64,000 nucleotides of DNA from Agarivorans sp. TSD2052 (GCF_023238625.1 NZ_CP096670.1:2407501-2471500), one strand, 5' to 3'. Shown: positions 49,964 to 59,351, counted from the first letter of the stretch. The notes: generated by a model from the sequence alone, not told the origin. Numbers and translations: made by a program.

Positions 49964-50140
49964 TACATATCCTTATGGAGTTAAACTGACCCTTAGACTA
50001 CGAACAGTGTAGTCGAAAAGATTAGCGCTCAACTAAATAAGAACAAAATAACGCTATACGTTAATTCGCCATAATGTGGCGCTACCATCAACGTTGCAAC
50101 GAATAGTCGGTTTAATGAAGATAAAGGCCTGCTGAATTAA

Positions 50141-50356
50141 CAAAAGCAATACGATGATGGCATGGTTAATACATATTTAGAAACGGTGCCCGCGGATCAA
50201 CGCGGTGGTATTACTATATGGGGAACCATCGATGGAGATAGTTGGTTACAAGGTTGGCCTAGCCCAACGACAGAGTGGCCACTTTTATTTTTCAATGACT
50301 ATACAGCAAAACCGGCATTACAAGGTGTCGCTGATGCGCTTGAGACAAGCCAGTAG
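50141..50356 (+). pseudogene. C-terminal remnant of a GH10 endo-xylanase
   Basis: About 70 in-frame codons end at a TAG and read VNTYLETVPADQRGGITIWG, then DGDSWLQGWPSPTTEWPLLF and DYTAKPALQGVADAL. This is the C-terminal end of a GH10 xylanase catalytic domain, with the conserved ITxWG...DSWL and PLLF..(D/N)Y..KPA segments. A stop at 50138-50140 closes the frame upstream, and no other frame upstream shows xylanase sequence. The catalytic glutamates would have been in the missing part. It is a relic and cannot encode an active enzyme. Confidence 0.75.
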
Positions 50357-50701
50357 ATCACTCTAAAAATTACCTAAGCCGCCAGCCACAATGCTGACGG
50401 TGTTGTTAAATATCTTACCTTTATGCTCTCCAATTATTCTTTCGATTCTCGGCTATAGCGCCGCTCATTGGATAGCCTTAAACGTCGAAAACCCGGTCTT
50501 TCAAATCTTATTGCATACACATCAACAGCCTAGCAGTCACTTTTTTGAGATGCAGCTTATCAAATTGAACATTCGATAAGCTGCATAGTAATAATTGGAT
50601 GCAAACTAAACACTTAGTTGCTCAGCTATCAGAAGTGCTAGCAAATTATGCTATTGTTATGAAAGTTAAAGACCCGCTGACAAATAAGATTACTAACAGC
50701 C
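50357..50701. other. Gene-poor gap between the xylanase relic and sbcB
   Basis: About 345 bp without a supportable gene. A 62-codon frame at 50391-50579 has no ribosome site and no recognisable similarity. The only structure is a 12-bp inverted repeat at 50550-50586. The gap may be debris of the same deletion that removed the xylanase gene. Confidence 0.5.
50550..50586. repeat. Perfect 12-bp inverted repeat
   Basis: ATGCAGCTTATC (50550-50561) and GATAAGCTGCAT (50575-50586) flank a 13-base loop. There is no T-run after it on either strand, so it is not a standard terminator. The role is unknown. Confidence 0.7.
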
Positions 50702-52114
50702 ATGAGCGACAACACTTTTCTATTTCACGACTACGAAACTTTTGGCATACACCCAGCTAAAGATCGCCCTTGCCAGTTTGCTGCAATTCGAACGGATTGG
50801 CAGTTAAATCCGATAGGCAAACCGATCGAGCTTTTTTGTCAGCCACCTAATGATTACGTCCCCCACCCTCAAGCTTGTTTAGTGACCGGCATTACACCGC
50901 AAACTGCACTTCAAAAAGGCTTAATTGAAAGTGACTTTATTGAGCGAGTTAACCAAGAATTTAGCATTCCAGGCACCTGTGGAGTGGGTTATAACAGCAT
51001 TAGATTTGATGATGAAGTTACTCGGTATACGCTATTTCGAAACTTTCTAGACCCGTATGAGCGCGAATGGAAAAATGGTAATTCACGCTGGGACCTCATA
51101 GATATGGTTCGCGCCTGTTATGCTCTTCGCCCCGAAGGGATAGAATGGCCTACCAATGATGATGGCTTAGTGAGCTTTAGGTTAGAATTGCTCACCGCAG
51201 CCAATGGTTTAAGCCATGCCAACGCCCATGACGCGGTATCAGATGTTTACGCCACCATTGCCATGGCAAAGTTAATCAGAGATAAACAGCCTAAATTATT
51301 TGATTATTTGCTCAAGCTACGCGGAAAAAAAGCCGTTGCTCAACAGTTCGATTTGCTTAATAACAAACCGCTGGTACATATATCAGGTATGTTTGGTGCA
51401 AGCCAAGGTTGTGCTTCATGGATACTTCCTATTACTTGGCACCCAGTGAATAAAAACGCCATGATAGTGGTTGATTTGAATAAAGATGCTACTGTCTTAC
51501 TCGAACTCAGCGCTGAACAGATTCATCAACGCCTATATACTGCACATGCTAATTTAGCGACTGATGAGCTACCAATCCCAGTTAAGCTTATTCACACGAA
51601 TAAATGCCCTGTACTGGCTCCTGCGAGTACCCTTACGCCGCAACGCGCCGAAGAACTGGGACTAAATCGTACTCAGTGTCGTCAAAGTTTGGATTTATTG
51701 TCCCAACACAAAGTGGAAATTGAAGCTAAGTTAAGCCAAGTATTTGCAATGGAACGTCAATTTGAAGAAGACGACAATCCAGACACTTCGTTGTATAAAG
51801 GCTTTGTGGGAAATGCAGATAAAAACCTTATGCAGGTATTGCGTAGTAGTGATCCGCAACTGGTAACAAAACAGCAGTTTCAGTTTTCAGACCCTCGGCT
51901 TAATCGTTTAATACTGCGCTTCAAAGGCCGAAATTATCCTGAATGTTTAAACGAAATTGAATTACAACAATGGCAAGCGCATCGGCAATCTAGCTTAAAT
52001 GAACAAATTAACCAGATATTACCCGATCTAGAAAACCTAATGTTCGAGTATCAAAATGATACTAATAAGACAAATATTCTAAAAAGTCTCTATAGCTATA
52101 TAGAAAATCTTTAA
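50702..52114 (+). CDS. sbcB: Exodeoxyribonuclease I
   Basis: This 470-residue DnaQ-fold 3'-5' exonuclease matches E. coli ExoI (475). The catalytic DxE is in FLFHDYETFGIHPAKDRPCQ. Exo II is in VGYNSIRFDDEVTRYTLFRN and Exo III in LSHANAHDAVSDVYAT. The exonuclease I specific C-terminal region carries LLNNKPLVHISGMF. It degrades single-stranded DNA and limits recombination. The ribosome site is weak. Transcribed alone or with the small exported-protein gene 79 bp downstream. Confidence 0.95.
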   Translation: MSDNTFLFHDYETFGIHPAKDRPCQFAAIRTDWQLNPIGKPIELFCQPPNDYVPHPQACLVTGITPQTALQKGLIESDFIERVNQEFSIPGTCGVGYNSIRFDDEVTRYTLFRNFLDPYEREWKNGNSRWDLIDMVRACYALRPEGIEWPTNDDGLVSFRLELLTAANGLSHANAHDAVSDVYATIAMAKLIRDKQPKLFDYLLKLRGKKAVAQQFDLLNNKPLVHISGMFGASQGCASWILPITWHPVNKNAMIVVDLNKDATVLLELSAEQIHQRLYTAHANLATDELPIPVKLIHTNKCPVLAPASTLTPQRAEELGLNRTQCRQSLDLLSQHKVEIEAKLSQVFAMERQFEEDDNPDTSLYKGFVGNADKNLMQVLRSSDPQLVTKQQFQFSDPRLNRLILRFKGRNYPECLNEIELQQWQAHRQSSLNEQINQILPDLENLMFEYQNDTNKTNILKSLYSYIENL

Positions 52115-52193
52115 AACGTGAGCTAAAAGTAACTTTATTATTGCTGCTAGGGTATAATTCGTCCTACAAATATAAGGATAGCTTAGTCGAGTT

Positions 52194-52733
52194 ATGGGAA
52201 TTAAACGCAAATTACAATTGTCGTTAGCCACTGCAGCAAGTTTTGCTGTCGCTACCGTCATTTGCTATTCCCCTACTTGCTACAGTGAAGACAGTTTGTT
52301 ACTTCGCCCTTCTTCTTTATTGCGCTTAAGTGCTGAGCAATTTGCACTGCTAGGCGATATCTTTGAGAAAACCTACCAAGATACCGATTTCTCTCCGACA
52401 TTAACTAACAGTTATTTTGCTAAGTCAGAGTTATACGACATGGTAGCAGTACCCATTGTTCAAACTCCCTTTAATTCGTTTCGTATTGAATTATTTAGCC
52501 ATGTCTATGATCCCAAATACTCGGTCTACAACCAGCTACACGAAGACTCTATTTATCATAGTTTAGGTCAACGACAGATGTCTTATTTGGTTGATAAATC
52601 AGATATTGCTGTAGGCTTAGGCTTTGTCGCGCCGATTAATCAACAGCTACTAATGAAAACCATCGTCTCTAGTCATGAAATCCCAGGCTATGGCGATAGT
52701 AACTTTTCAGTGGGCTTAGAGTTTAAATACTAA
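52194..52733 (+). CDS. Small exported protein of unknown function
   Basis: This 179-residue protein has a basic N-terminus and hydrophobic segment (LSLATAASFAVATVICYS) typical of a signal peptide. The mature part alternates short strands and ends in SVGLEFKY, whose terminal aromatic residue and beta pattern recall outer membrane proteins. I do not recognise a family. AAGGA lies about 14 bases before the ATG, a long spacing. It converges with the alpha-galactosidase gene with only 18 bp between stops. Confidence 0.65.
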   Translation: MGIKRKLQLSLATAASFAVATVICYSPTCYSEDSLLLRPSSLLRLSAEQFALLGDIFEKTYQDTDFSPTLTNSYFAKSELYDMVAVPIVQTPFNSFRIELFSHVYDPKYSVYNQLHEDSIYHSLGQRQMSYLVDKSDIAVGLGFVAPINQQLLMKTIVSSHEIPGYGDSNFSVGLEFKY

Positions 52734-52751
52734 ACCCACTTAACTATTTCT

Positions 52752-54485
52752 TTAGTTTTTCTTTTCAAATACCACTGCACTGTTTGGCGCTAAAGTCATG
52801 GTTATTGTCTGGCCACACGCTTGATACTCAAAGCTGACATCCGACCACAACACCATCCATTGTTGCTCATTTAGCCCCACTTCAATGGTAAGGTCTTTAT
52901 GCTCACTCCAGTTAAACCAATACTGTCGTAACAATTCTCCTCCTTGATACTGTTTAGCGTGTTGTAGTGAGAAATCTTCAAAACGAGCGGCTTCTGCTTG
53001 GTTTTGTTGCAGTACTTTTAATACTTCTCGCTGTTGAGGATGTAACTGTTGCAAACGGTCGCCAGAAAATACCAAACCGCTGCTGGCCAACAAACTAATT
53101 CGATGCCAGTTATAAGCCGCCTCATTGGTTTGCTGATGAGCGATGTTATTTAAGGTTACGCAATCAGGGTCGTTATGCCATAAGCGTTGATCTTGCCAGT
53201 TGCGGAAAAACGTCTCCTTTGCAATCTGTTTAAAGCGATGAATATTTCGCTCAACGTCGTCGGCAATACGCATTCCATGAACCAAACCTAAAGATGGCCA
53301 CATGGGCGCATTACAGCCTAATATATAAGCCTTACCTTCACAGGCGTGATTAATGGTTTCCATGCCCATGCGATAAGCTTCAATGCGGGTTTTACTAATA
53401 TCTGCACGATACCCCTTTGCCAAGGTCCCCCAATAAATGGCATCTAATTTAAAGTAACGTACGCCCCAGTGATGATACATATGACTAAATACATCGTGTA
53501 AGTAACGGTTTACCTCTGGCTGAGTGGTATCTAGTACATACCAAGGCGTACAGCGCCAACCACCATAGGTGACTTCTTCAGCGGCGAGTGGTTGGCCAAA
53601 TTGGTCTTTTACAAACCAATCTGGATGTTGCTGGAATAGCCGCGACTCTGGTTGAGCGATAAAAGGTGCCACCCAGATAGCGGGTTCTTTTCCTTGTTCA
53701 CGAATCCGTTTACATAGACTTTCTACACCGCCACTAAAGCGCTCTGAAGGGTACAGCCAGTCGCCCATAAACTCTTGGTAACCATCATCAATCAATAGGT
53801 ACTCGAGATGCTCATGCGGGCTCAATAACTGTTGTAAATTTTCTTCAATATCATTGGCGGTTACATCTGCATAGTAGTGATACCAAGAGCACCAACCATT
53901 AGGCTTATTTGGCCATGGTAAACGTGGATGATGTTGCTCAATAGTAGCTGCAAACTCAGCCAACAATGTTTCTCTGCTAGCGTTATGCCCAACAAACAAA
54001 CTCTCACTGTTTATATATTGATGTGCGTTCACTGCCAAGGTATCGGTATCAATACCGATGATCAAACGCCCGTCGGGGTAAACTTTAAAATAGCCGCTAA
54101 ATCGCTCACAAGAACTAAAGGCTAATAAGGTAAATATTCCCCCGCTTTCAATAAGTAGCTGGTTATATGCGGTGAAATGGTCACGATCTTCACTCAGACG
54201 ATACTCACCTGCATCGGGGCAACGACCAATAGCGATGACCTGTTCGGGGCAACCATAGTTTTGCGCCAACATTTGAAAACCTTCACCATGAAACATTGCG
54301 TTTTCTGGTAATTGGCCAGCCAATAAGTCTATCTGACCTAAAGCTAAACTATGTGATGACAGATTATCTATTCTTACAACACACTGCTGGTTACTCCATT
54401 GGGGAGTAAATAGCACCTGGTGCTGGGGAGAAGATAAATGCCATTGCCGAACAGTTTGCAGAACAGAATCTAGATTTGAAAACAC
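52752..54485 (-). CDS. Alpha-galactosidase-like glycoside hydrolase, clan GH-D (GH36-type)
   Basis: This 577-residue cytosolic enzyme has no signal peptide. The (beta/alpha)8 domain starts at GWCSWYHYYADVT and continues with YLLIDDGYQEFMGDW. The nucleophile is probably D348 in RYFKLDAIYWG, and the acid/base is D409 or D410 in MRIADDVERN. An N-terminal beta domain and C-terminal beta domain complete it. It would release terminal alpha-galactose from oligosaccharides. There is no sugar transporter or regulator beside it, unlike typical raf/mel operons. Algal or plant galactosides are plausible substrates. Confidence 0.87.
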   Translation of the reverse strand: MFSNLDSVLQTVRQWHLSSPQHQVLFTPQWSNQQCVVRIDNLSSHSLALGQIDLLAGQLPENAMFHGEGFQMLAQNYGCPEQVIAIGRCPDAGEYRLSEDRDHFTAYNQLLIESGGIFTLLAFSSCERFSGYFKVYPDGRLIIGIDTDTLAVNAHQYINSESLFVGHNASRETLLAEFAATIEQHHPRLPWPNKPNGWCSWYHYYADVTANDIEENLQQLLSPHEHLEYLLIDDGYQEFMGDWLYPSERFSGGVESLCKRIREQGKEPAIWVAPFIAQPESRLFQQHPDWFVKDQFGQPLAAEEVTYGGWRCTPWYVLDTTQPEVNRYLHDVFSHMYHHWGVRYFKLDAIYWGTLAKGYRADISKTRIEAYRMGMETINHACEGKAYILGCNAPMWPSLGLVHGMRIADDVERNIHRFKQIAKETFFRNWQDQRLWHNDPDCVTLNNIAHQQTNEAAYNWHRISLLASSGLVFSGDRLQQLHPQQREVLKVLQQNQAEAARFEDFSLQHAKQYQGGELLRQYWFNWSEHKDLTIEVGLNEQQWMVLWSDVSFEYQACGQTITMTLAPNSAVVFEKKN

Positions 54486-54646
54486 GTATCAACACCTTCA
54501 GTTACAATAAATTACGCGCTAGGATCCAAGCCTCAAATAAATGATATATGTTGGGTAAACACGAATAAGGCGGATTATAATCGAAGTCTTAGCAATTTAT
54601 TCACTATTTATTGCTAGCTTGGATAAAAAATAAAGGGAACGATAAT

Positions 54647-55489
54647 ATGCCAGAGACCCAACCAGACCAGCCGCTGCTTAATGCACTAAAAACGGTGGTA
54701 AACAGTGAGCTAATTCCCAGTTCACTGACCACTGCGCAAACCACAGAAATATGCCAACAATTACACTGTAGCCTAATAGAACTCGCCGAGCGAATGCTGC
54801 CATTAGCCGCTAGTTTTTCATTTGCGCCTAAGTCTAACTTTCATGTTGGCGCCATCGCCCTAGACAAACAACAACAGCTCTTTATGGGGGCCAATTATGA
54901 ATTAGAATATGGCCCATTGACCGGAAGCCTACACGCTGAACAAAGTGCCATCTTTAATGCATTAAGTCACCAAGCTGACGAGCTAACAGACTTAGTCATC
55001 AATGCTGCACCTTGTGGTTATTGTCGCCAATTCATTAACGAATTAGCCAACGCAGCAAGCCTTAAGGTGCACTTTAATCAGCAGAATTTTGCCTTTCCTG
55101 AATTATTACCACAATCATTTGGCCCTAATGATTTGGGCATCAAAGCCCCCTTGGCCCGTTTAGATTTAGCCACCGCCAAACAAGCCCCCGATTTTGCTAA
55201 AGCGAGTTACTCACCTTATACCCAAACTCAGAGCGCAATGTTTGCCTATCACGGTGATAAATTGCTCGCTTGGAGCTGTTACTTAGAAAACGTTGCTTTT
55301 AACCCTTCTCTCTCGCCGCTTCTCACTTTATTATCGCAATTAACGCTAAATCACCTGAGCTTAGACAAAGTTGAACGATTTGAGTTATGGGAACATATCG
55401 ACAATCCATTCAGCTTTAGGCAAGAATTGGAAAATTTTGCGGAACATTCTCGAAAACCTATGGTCCATCATAGCTACCCTTTAACTTAG
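54647..55489 (+). CDS. cdd: Cytidine deaminase
   Basis: This dimeric-type cytidine deaminase has about 280 residues (E. coli 294). It converts cytidine to uridine. The catalytic zinc site is H96-A-E98 in SLHAEQSAIFNAL and C123-GY-C126 in APCGYCRQF. NFHVGAIAL and the degenerate C-terminal second domain are present. ATG at 54647 has AGGGAA upstream; the frame continues to a TTG at 54611 that is less likely. purT starts 10 bp after the stop, an unusual pyrimidine-salvage/purine-synthesis operon. Confidence 0.93.
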   Translation: MPETQPDQPLLNALKTVVNSELIPSSLTTAQTTEICQQLHCSLIELAERMLPLAASFSFAPKSNFHVGAIALDKQQQLFMGANYELEYGPLTGSLHAEQSAIFNALSHQADELTDLVINAAPCGYCRQFINELANAASLKVHFNQQNFAFPELLPQSFGPNDLGIKAPLARLDLATAKQAPDFAKASYSPYTQTQSAMFAYHGDKLLAWSCYLENVAFNPSLSPLLTLLSQLTLNHLSLDKVERFELWEHIDNPFSFRQELENFAEHSRKPMVHHSYPLT

Positions 55490-55499
55490 GAGTATTTAA

Positions 55500-56675
55500 A
55501 TGTTAGGAACTGCGCTAAGCGATTCTGGAACAAAAGTGTTATTACTCGGAGCAGGCGAACTTGGCAAAGAAGTCGCCATCGAACTACAACGTTACGGCGT
55601 AGAAATCATTGCGGTAGATCGCTACCCCAATGCGCCTGCAATGCATGTCGCGCATCGTAGTTACGTTATTGATATGACCGATGAAAAAGCACTAAAAGAA
55701 CTCATTCTTAAAGAAAAGCCCCAGCATATTGTTCCTGAAATTGAAGCTATCGCTACCCAAGCCTTAGTTGAATTAGAGCAACAAGGCTTTGCGGTTACTC
55801 CTACTGCGCGAGCCACTCAACTGACGATGAATCGTGAAGGTATTCGCCGTTTAGCCGCAGAGACGCTTGCGATACCCACATCGGCCTATCAATTTGCTGA
55901 TAGCCTAGAAGAGTGCCAACAAGCAGTTTCAGCAGTAGGTTTACCTTGCGTGCTTAAACCAGTGATGAGTTCTTCAGGCAAGGGACAATCAACCTTACGT
56001 AGTAACGAGCAAGTCATCACCGCATGGGATTATTCTCAAGAAGGCGGCCGCACAGGCGCTGGCCGTATTATTATTGAAGGCTTTGTTGATTTTGATTACG
56101 AGATCACTCTACTCACCGTCAGTGCCGTTGATGGGATTCACTTTTGTGCCCCCATTGGTCACCGCCAAGAAGATGGTGATTATCGCGAGTCTTGGCAGCC
56201 TCAAGCGATGTCAGACCAAGCCTTAGCTAAATCTCAAGAGATTGCTCGTAAAGTAGTCACAGAGCTGGGGGGTTACGGCTTATTTGGTGTAGAACTCTTT
56301 ATTAAAGGTGATGAGGTGTTCTTTAGTGAAGTATCCCCACGTCCTCATGATACCGGTATGGTCACCTTGATTTCTCAAGATCTATCCGAGTTTGCATTAC
56401 ATGCCAAAGCCATTTTGGGACTACCAATCAAACAAATTCAACAATATGGCGCCAGTGCTTCAGCAGTGATTATGGGTGATGGCAGCTCTAAAGATATTCG
56501 TTTTAACGGCTTAGCAGAGGCATTAGATATTGCTGATAGCCAACTACGTTTGTTTTCTAAACCCGATATTGATGGTCAAAGGCGTCTTGGTGTCGCCCTT
56601 AATCGCAGTGCGAGTATCGAACAAGCGGTGAAAAATGCTAAGCAAGTAGCAAGTAAAGTTAAGGTCACTTACTAG
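55500..56675 (+). CDS. purT: Formate-dependent phosphoribosylglycinamide formyltransferase 2
   Basis: This 391-residue ATP-grasp enzyme (E. coli 392) makes formyl-GAR from GAR, formate and ATP, giving a folate-independent step in purine synthesis. N-terminal [23 protein letters not shown]-binding EIEAIAT, ATP-grasp [10 protein letters not shown], and [20 protein letters not shown] and [12 protein letters not shown] are all present. AGGAG precedes the ATG. It lies between cdd and an unrecognised gene that starts 2 bp after its stop. Confidence 0.96.
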   Translation: MLGTALSDSGTKVLLLGAGELGKEVAIELQRYGVEIIAVDRYPNAPAMHVAHRSYVIDMTDEKALKELILKEKPQHIVPEIEAIATQALVELEQQGFAVTPTARATQLTMNREGIRRLAAETLAIPTSAYQFADSLEECQQAVSAVGLPCVLKPVMSSSGKGQSTLRSNEQVITAWDYSQEGGRTGAGRIIIEGFVDFDYEITLLTVSAVDGIHFCAPIGHRQEDGDYRESWQPQAMSDQALAKSQEIARKVVTELGGYGLFGVELFIKGDEVFFSEVSPRPHDTGMVTLISQDLSEFALHAKAILGLPIKQIQQYGASASAVIMGDGSSKDIRFNGLAEALDIADSQLRLFSKPDIDGQRRLGVALNRSASIEQAVKNAKQVASKVKVTY

Positions 56676-56677
56676 CT

Positions 56678-58039
56678 ATGACGGCAGGGTCATTCTCGCT
56701 GAATGATGAAGAGTTGGCGCTATTATTAGCGCCAAGTTCAAGCCCTGCCCCTTCAAAACTATTGCGTGTTTTATGGTTTCAGCAAGCTGCCACGCCATCT
56801 GAATACTCAATAGAACATGTCGAAGTAAATCAAATCGATGAGCTGCAACTGCAGCTACAACAGTCTAACGAGTTTGATGGCATTGTTTTCAATTGTGCTT
56901 TGCTTGCCCCCGAACAACTCGCTTTGTTAGCCGGCTTGCTTGAAGAACAATCACAAATTTCAGTGTTCTTGGTGGGCCAAATGCCAACGATGGCCTTTGA
57001 CCTTCCCGACTTCACCTATTGCGCGAATCAGCAAGAGTTCACGGAACAATTTGCCTACTGGTGCAAGCACATAAACAGCCAATATCAAGCTTGGGCAAAC
57101 CGAAAAAAAGTTTACCTTTATTGCCCAAATGAGCGCAGTAAGATACTCGAAGAAATGACCAATTTTGAATTTAGCCAAACCCAGTACTGGCAACCGAAGC
57201 AGGATAATGCTGCTCAACGGTTACAGCAAGCTAACCTCGTTTTGGTCTCTGTATTTGATGATGACCCTGCAATTATCGATGTCATTGAAAGCCTCGCCTC
57301 AGTATTTCATCGCCCCGGTCTAATTCTCATTTTCCAAGAGCAGTCTAAGCTTAAAAACAGCATTATCTTACTGGCTAAACACTATGGCTTAAACTTATAC
57401 ACATCTATTCATATTAGTCAGTTCAAACCGCAAATAGCTTACTTAAGTCGTCAGTTCTTTCGCCTCTACCGCCATAAGTTAAACCAATTAGGTCATGCCA
57501 CAAAACATAGCCATTACTTGATTCGAGATACTTATAGCAATGAATTAGCTGGTTACTGGGACTGGCCAAACAGTGAAGCTAAAATAGAAACAATGACGAG
57601 ATGTAAGGCGCCACTAAACGCAGTATATTGGCATCATTTTGAACGAACACTACTTAAAAATAATGTTGAACTCACCCGCTTAGCCGAGCAGGGTTCTGAG
57701 ATGATGTTAGTTTTTAGCCCTGAATTTCCAATGGAAAATCTGTCTAATTTAATCAGAATTAAGCAACAGCAAGTCAAACTCGCGTGGCAACCTAATTTAG
57801 TCGCGCAGCTAAAGAACCACCCAACGGTACTTGATTTGATAGACGTATTGGTTGTGTCATTAGATATGTGGATTTTGCTAAACGTAAATAATGATAACCG
57901 CAACTTTTGGCAAGTCACCAAACAACGCTGCCAAGAAAAAAATATTTCATTAGCTATTTTGGGAGTGCAACCAGAGCTGGTTCAATATTGGCGAGATAAA
58001 GGCTTTGACTTACTTATTCATCGTGACGATGCTGAGTAA
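56678..58039 (+). CDS. Protein of unknown function coupled to purT
   Basis: This 453-residue soluble protein has no signal peptide or membrane helix and no motif I can name. Residues about 25-125 (KLLRVLWFQQ, EFDGIVFNCALLAPEQLALL, QISVFLVGQMP) have the strand-helix rhythm of a receiver-like fold, and a second such unit may span about 145-260. The C-terminal 120 residues (VVSLDMWILL, ISLAILGVQPELVQYWRDKG, FDLLIHRD) recall the end of an EAL barrel but lack its catalytic residues. This is inference only. Two bases separate it from purT, so it is co-transcribed. It may be a degenerate signalling protein. Confidence 0.7.
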   Translation: MTAGSFSLNDEELALLLAPSSSPAPSKLLRVLWFQQAATPSEYSIEHVEVNQIDELQLQLQQSNEFDGIVFNCALLAPEQLALLAGLLEEQSQISVFLVGQMPTMAFDLPDFTYCANQQEFTEQFAYWCKHINSQYQAWANRKKVYLYCPNERSKILEEMTNFEFSQTQYWQPKQDNAAQRLQQANLVLVSVFDDDPAIIDVIESLASVFHRPGLILIFQEQSKLKNSIILLAKHYGLNLYTSIHISQFKPQIAYLSRQFFRLYRHKLNQLGHATKHSHYLIRDTYSNELAGYWDWPNSEAKIETMTRCKAPLNAVYWHHFERTLLKNNVELTRLAEQGSEMMLVFSPEFPMENLSNLIRIKQQQVKLAWQPNLVAQLKNHPTVLDLIDVLVVSLDMWILLNVNNDNRNFWQVTKQRCQEKNISLAILGVQPELVQYWRDKGFDLLIHRDDAE

Positions 58040-58051
58040 GTAGCCTAAAGA

Positions 58052-58243
58052 TTAGGCTACTTGGTAATATTTGGGTGTAATGTCTAATTCTTTATTAATG
58101 ATGGCTTTAGCCATTTTTGCACATTTACCACACTGTGAAGCCACACCATGCTTTTCTCGCACATCAGTCAAACTTTCGCAACCCTGCTGTACAGCTTCTT
58201 GAATTTGCTTTTCGGTAATGCCGTGGCATAAACATACAAACAT
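58052..58243 (-). CDS. bfd: Bacterioferritin-associated ferredoxin
   Basis: This 63-residue protein has the BFD fold with four 2Fe-2S ligands at C4, C6, C38 and C41 (MFVCLCHGITEKQI, SQCGKCAKM). It donates electrons to bacterioferritin to release stored iron during starvation. No bfr lies in the window. AGGTGAAGC precedes the ATG. The upstream region carries Fur-box-like palindromes, in line with iron-starvation induction. It converges with the unknown purT-linked gene. Confidence 0.93.
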   Translation of the reverse strand: MFVCLCHGITEKQIQEAVQQGCESLTDVREKHGVASQCGKCAKMAKAIINKELDITPKYYQVA

Positions 58244-58267
58244 TGCTTCACCTCATTAATAACAATA

Positions 58268-58302
58268 TCGCAATTATATTGCGAACCATTATCATTCGCA
58301 AT
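58268..58302. promoter_or_regulatory. Fur-box-like site and nested palindromes upstream of bfd
   Basis: GCGAATGATAATGGTTCGC on the minus strand (58281-58299) matches 13 of 19 positions of the Fur consensus. Two inverted repeats overlap it: TCGCAAT/ATTGCGA at 58268-58284 and ATTGCGAA/TTCGCAAT at 58278-58302. The site lies 25-60 bp upstream of bfd. Confidence 0.65.
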
Positions 58303-58315
58303 ACCTTTTTTATAA

Positions 58316-59068
58316 TTAGACAGGGTTATCTATATCAATGAAGCGAACATCTAGTTGATGCTCTTGTGCTAACCATTCGCCTAGGGCCTGTGCGCCGTAG
58401 CGTTCGGTTGCGTGGTGGCCTGCGGCAAAATAATCTATCCCCATTTCTCTGGCGGTATGTACTGTATTTTCAGATATTTCACCGCTAATAAAGGCATCTA
58501 AGCCTTGTTCTGCTGCTAAGCCTAAATAAGACTGACCACCGCCTGTACAGATCCCTACTTTATGGATAGTTTGATGATTTGAGATATGTAGTGGTTTGCG
58601 TTTTAGCACCTGTTCAATGCGTTCGGCAAAAGCTTCACCCGACATCGGTTCTGCGAGTTTTCCAACCATTGCAACGCTGCGAGGGTCCCAAGGTTCTAAA
58701 CCACGTTTTAAGGTAATGCCTAGGCGCTGAGCTAATTGGGCGTTATTGCCTAACAGAGGGTGAACATCTAAAGGTAAGTGATAAGCGTAAAGGTTGATAT
58801 CATGATTGAGCAAAGCTTGTAATCGGCGACGTTTCATCCCCGTTACTACCGCGGCTTCATTTTTCCAGAAAAAGCCGTGATGCACTAAGATAGCGTCAGC
58901 TTTTAACTCAATAGCTTGGTCGATTAAGGCTTGGCAAGCAGTAACACCTGTCACAACACGCTTAACTTGCTCTCGGCCTTCAACTTGTAAACCATTTGGG
59001 CAATAGTCTTTAAACTTAAAGCTTTCGAGATGTTGATTTAATATATTTTCTAATCGGGTATTTTTCAT
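58316..59068 (-). CDS. Nif3-like dinuclear metal centre protein (YbgI family)
   Basis: This 250-residue protein contains the Nif3 metal-binding set: ADAILVHHGFFW (two His), LYAYHLPLDVHPLLGNN (His, Asp), and the C-terminal YFAAGHHATERYGAQAL (His, Glu). KVGICTGGGQSYLGLAAEQG is also typical. E. coli YbgI forms a hexameric ring with a di-metal site; a GTP cyclohydrolase-like role has been suggested for the family but the function is unsettled. It is preceded by a weakly defined promoter region and followed by the bfd control region. Confidence 0.92.
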   Translation of the reverse strand: MKNTRLENILNQHLESFKFKDYCPNGLQVEGREQVKRVVTGVTACQALIDQAIELKADAILVHHGFFWKNEAAVVTGMKRRRLQALLNHDINLYAYHLPLDVHPLLGNNAQLAQRLGITLKRGLEPWDPRSVAMVGKLAEPMSGEAFAERIEQVLKRKPLHISNHQTIHKVGICTGGGQSYLGLAAEQGLDAFISGEISENTVHTAREMGIDYFAAGHHATERYGAQALGEWLAQEHQLDVRFIDIDNPV

Positions 59069-59147
59069 TAGCTTAACTCACAATGGTTTGGCACATTGTA
59101 AGTAGCAGACACGATCAGAAACAAGTCTTATAGTTATTTAGCGTTAC

Positions 59148-59351
59148 TTAAAAAAGTACAAATTGACTATTTTTTTCCAGTTGCTGCATCCAACTTGGAC
59201 GGTCATTACATTTTATCCATTGGCGGTGCAATGCGCTATAAAACGGCGCTCTTAAACCTGCCAAAGCCACAAATGGAAAACAAATCAAACCGACGAAAAA
59301 TAGCGCGATACGACGACCGATGATAATGCTAGTTGAAAATTGCTTACTCAT
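59148..59351 (-). CDS. Small membrane protein of unknown function
   Basis: This protein of about 67 residues has one hydrophobic segment (IALFFVGLICFPFVALAGL) near residues 16-34, a basic start and a hydrophilic tail (ALHRQWIKCNDRPSWMQQLE). It is probably a single-pass inner membrane protein. ATG at 59351 has AGGG eight bases upstream; a GTG at 59360 overlaps that site and is less likely. I do not recognise the family. It may be translated from a short monocistronic message. Confidence 0.6.
   Translation of the reverse strand: MSKQFSTSIIIGRRIALFFVGLICFPFVALAGLRAPFYSALHRQWIKCNDRPSWMQQLEKNSQFVLF

Noticed and set aside
50391-50579. 62-codon open frame after the xylanase relic
   Set aside because: No ribosome-binding site, no recognisable motif, and it contains half of an inverted repeat; probably a chance frame.
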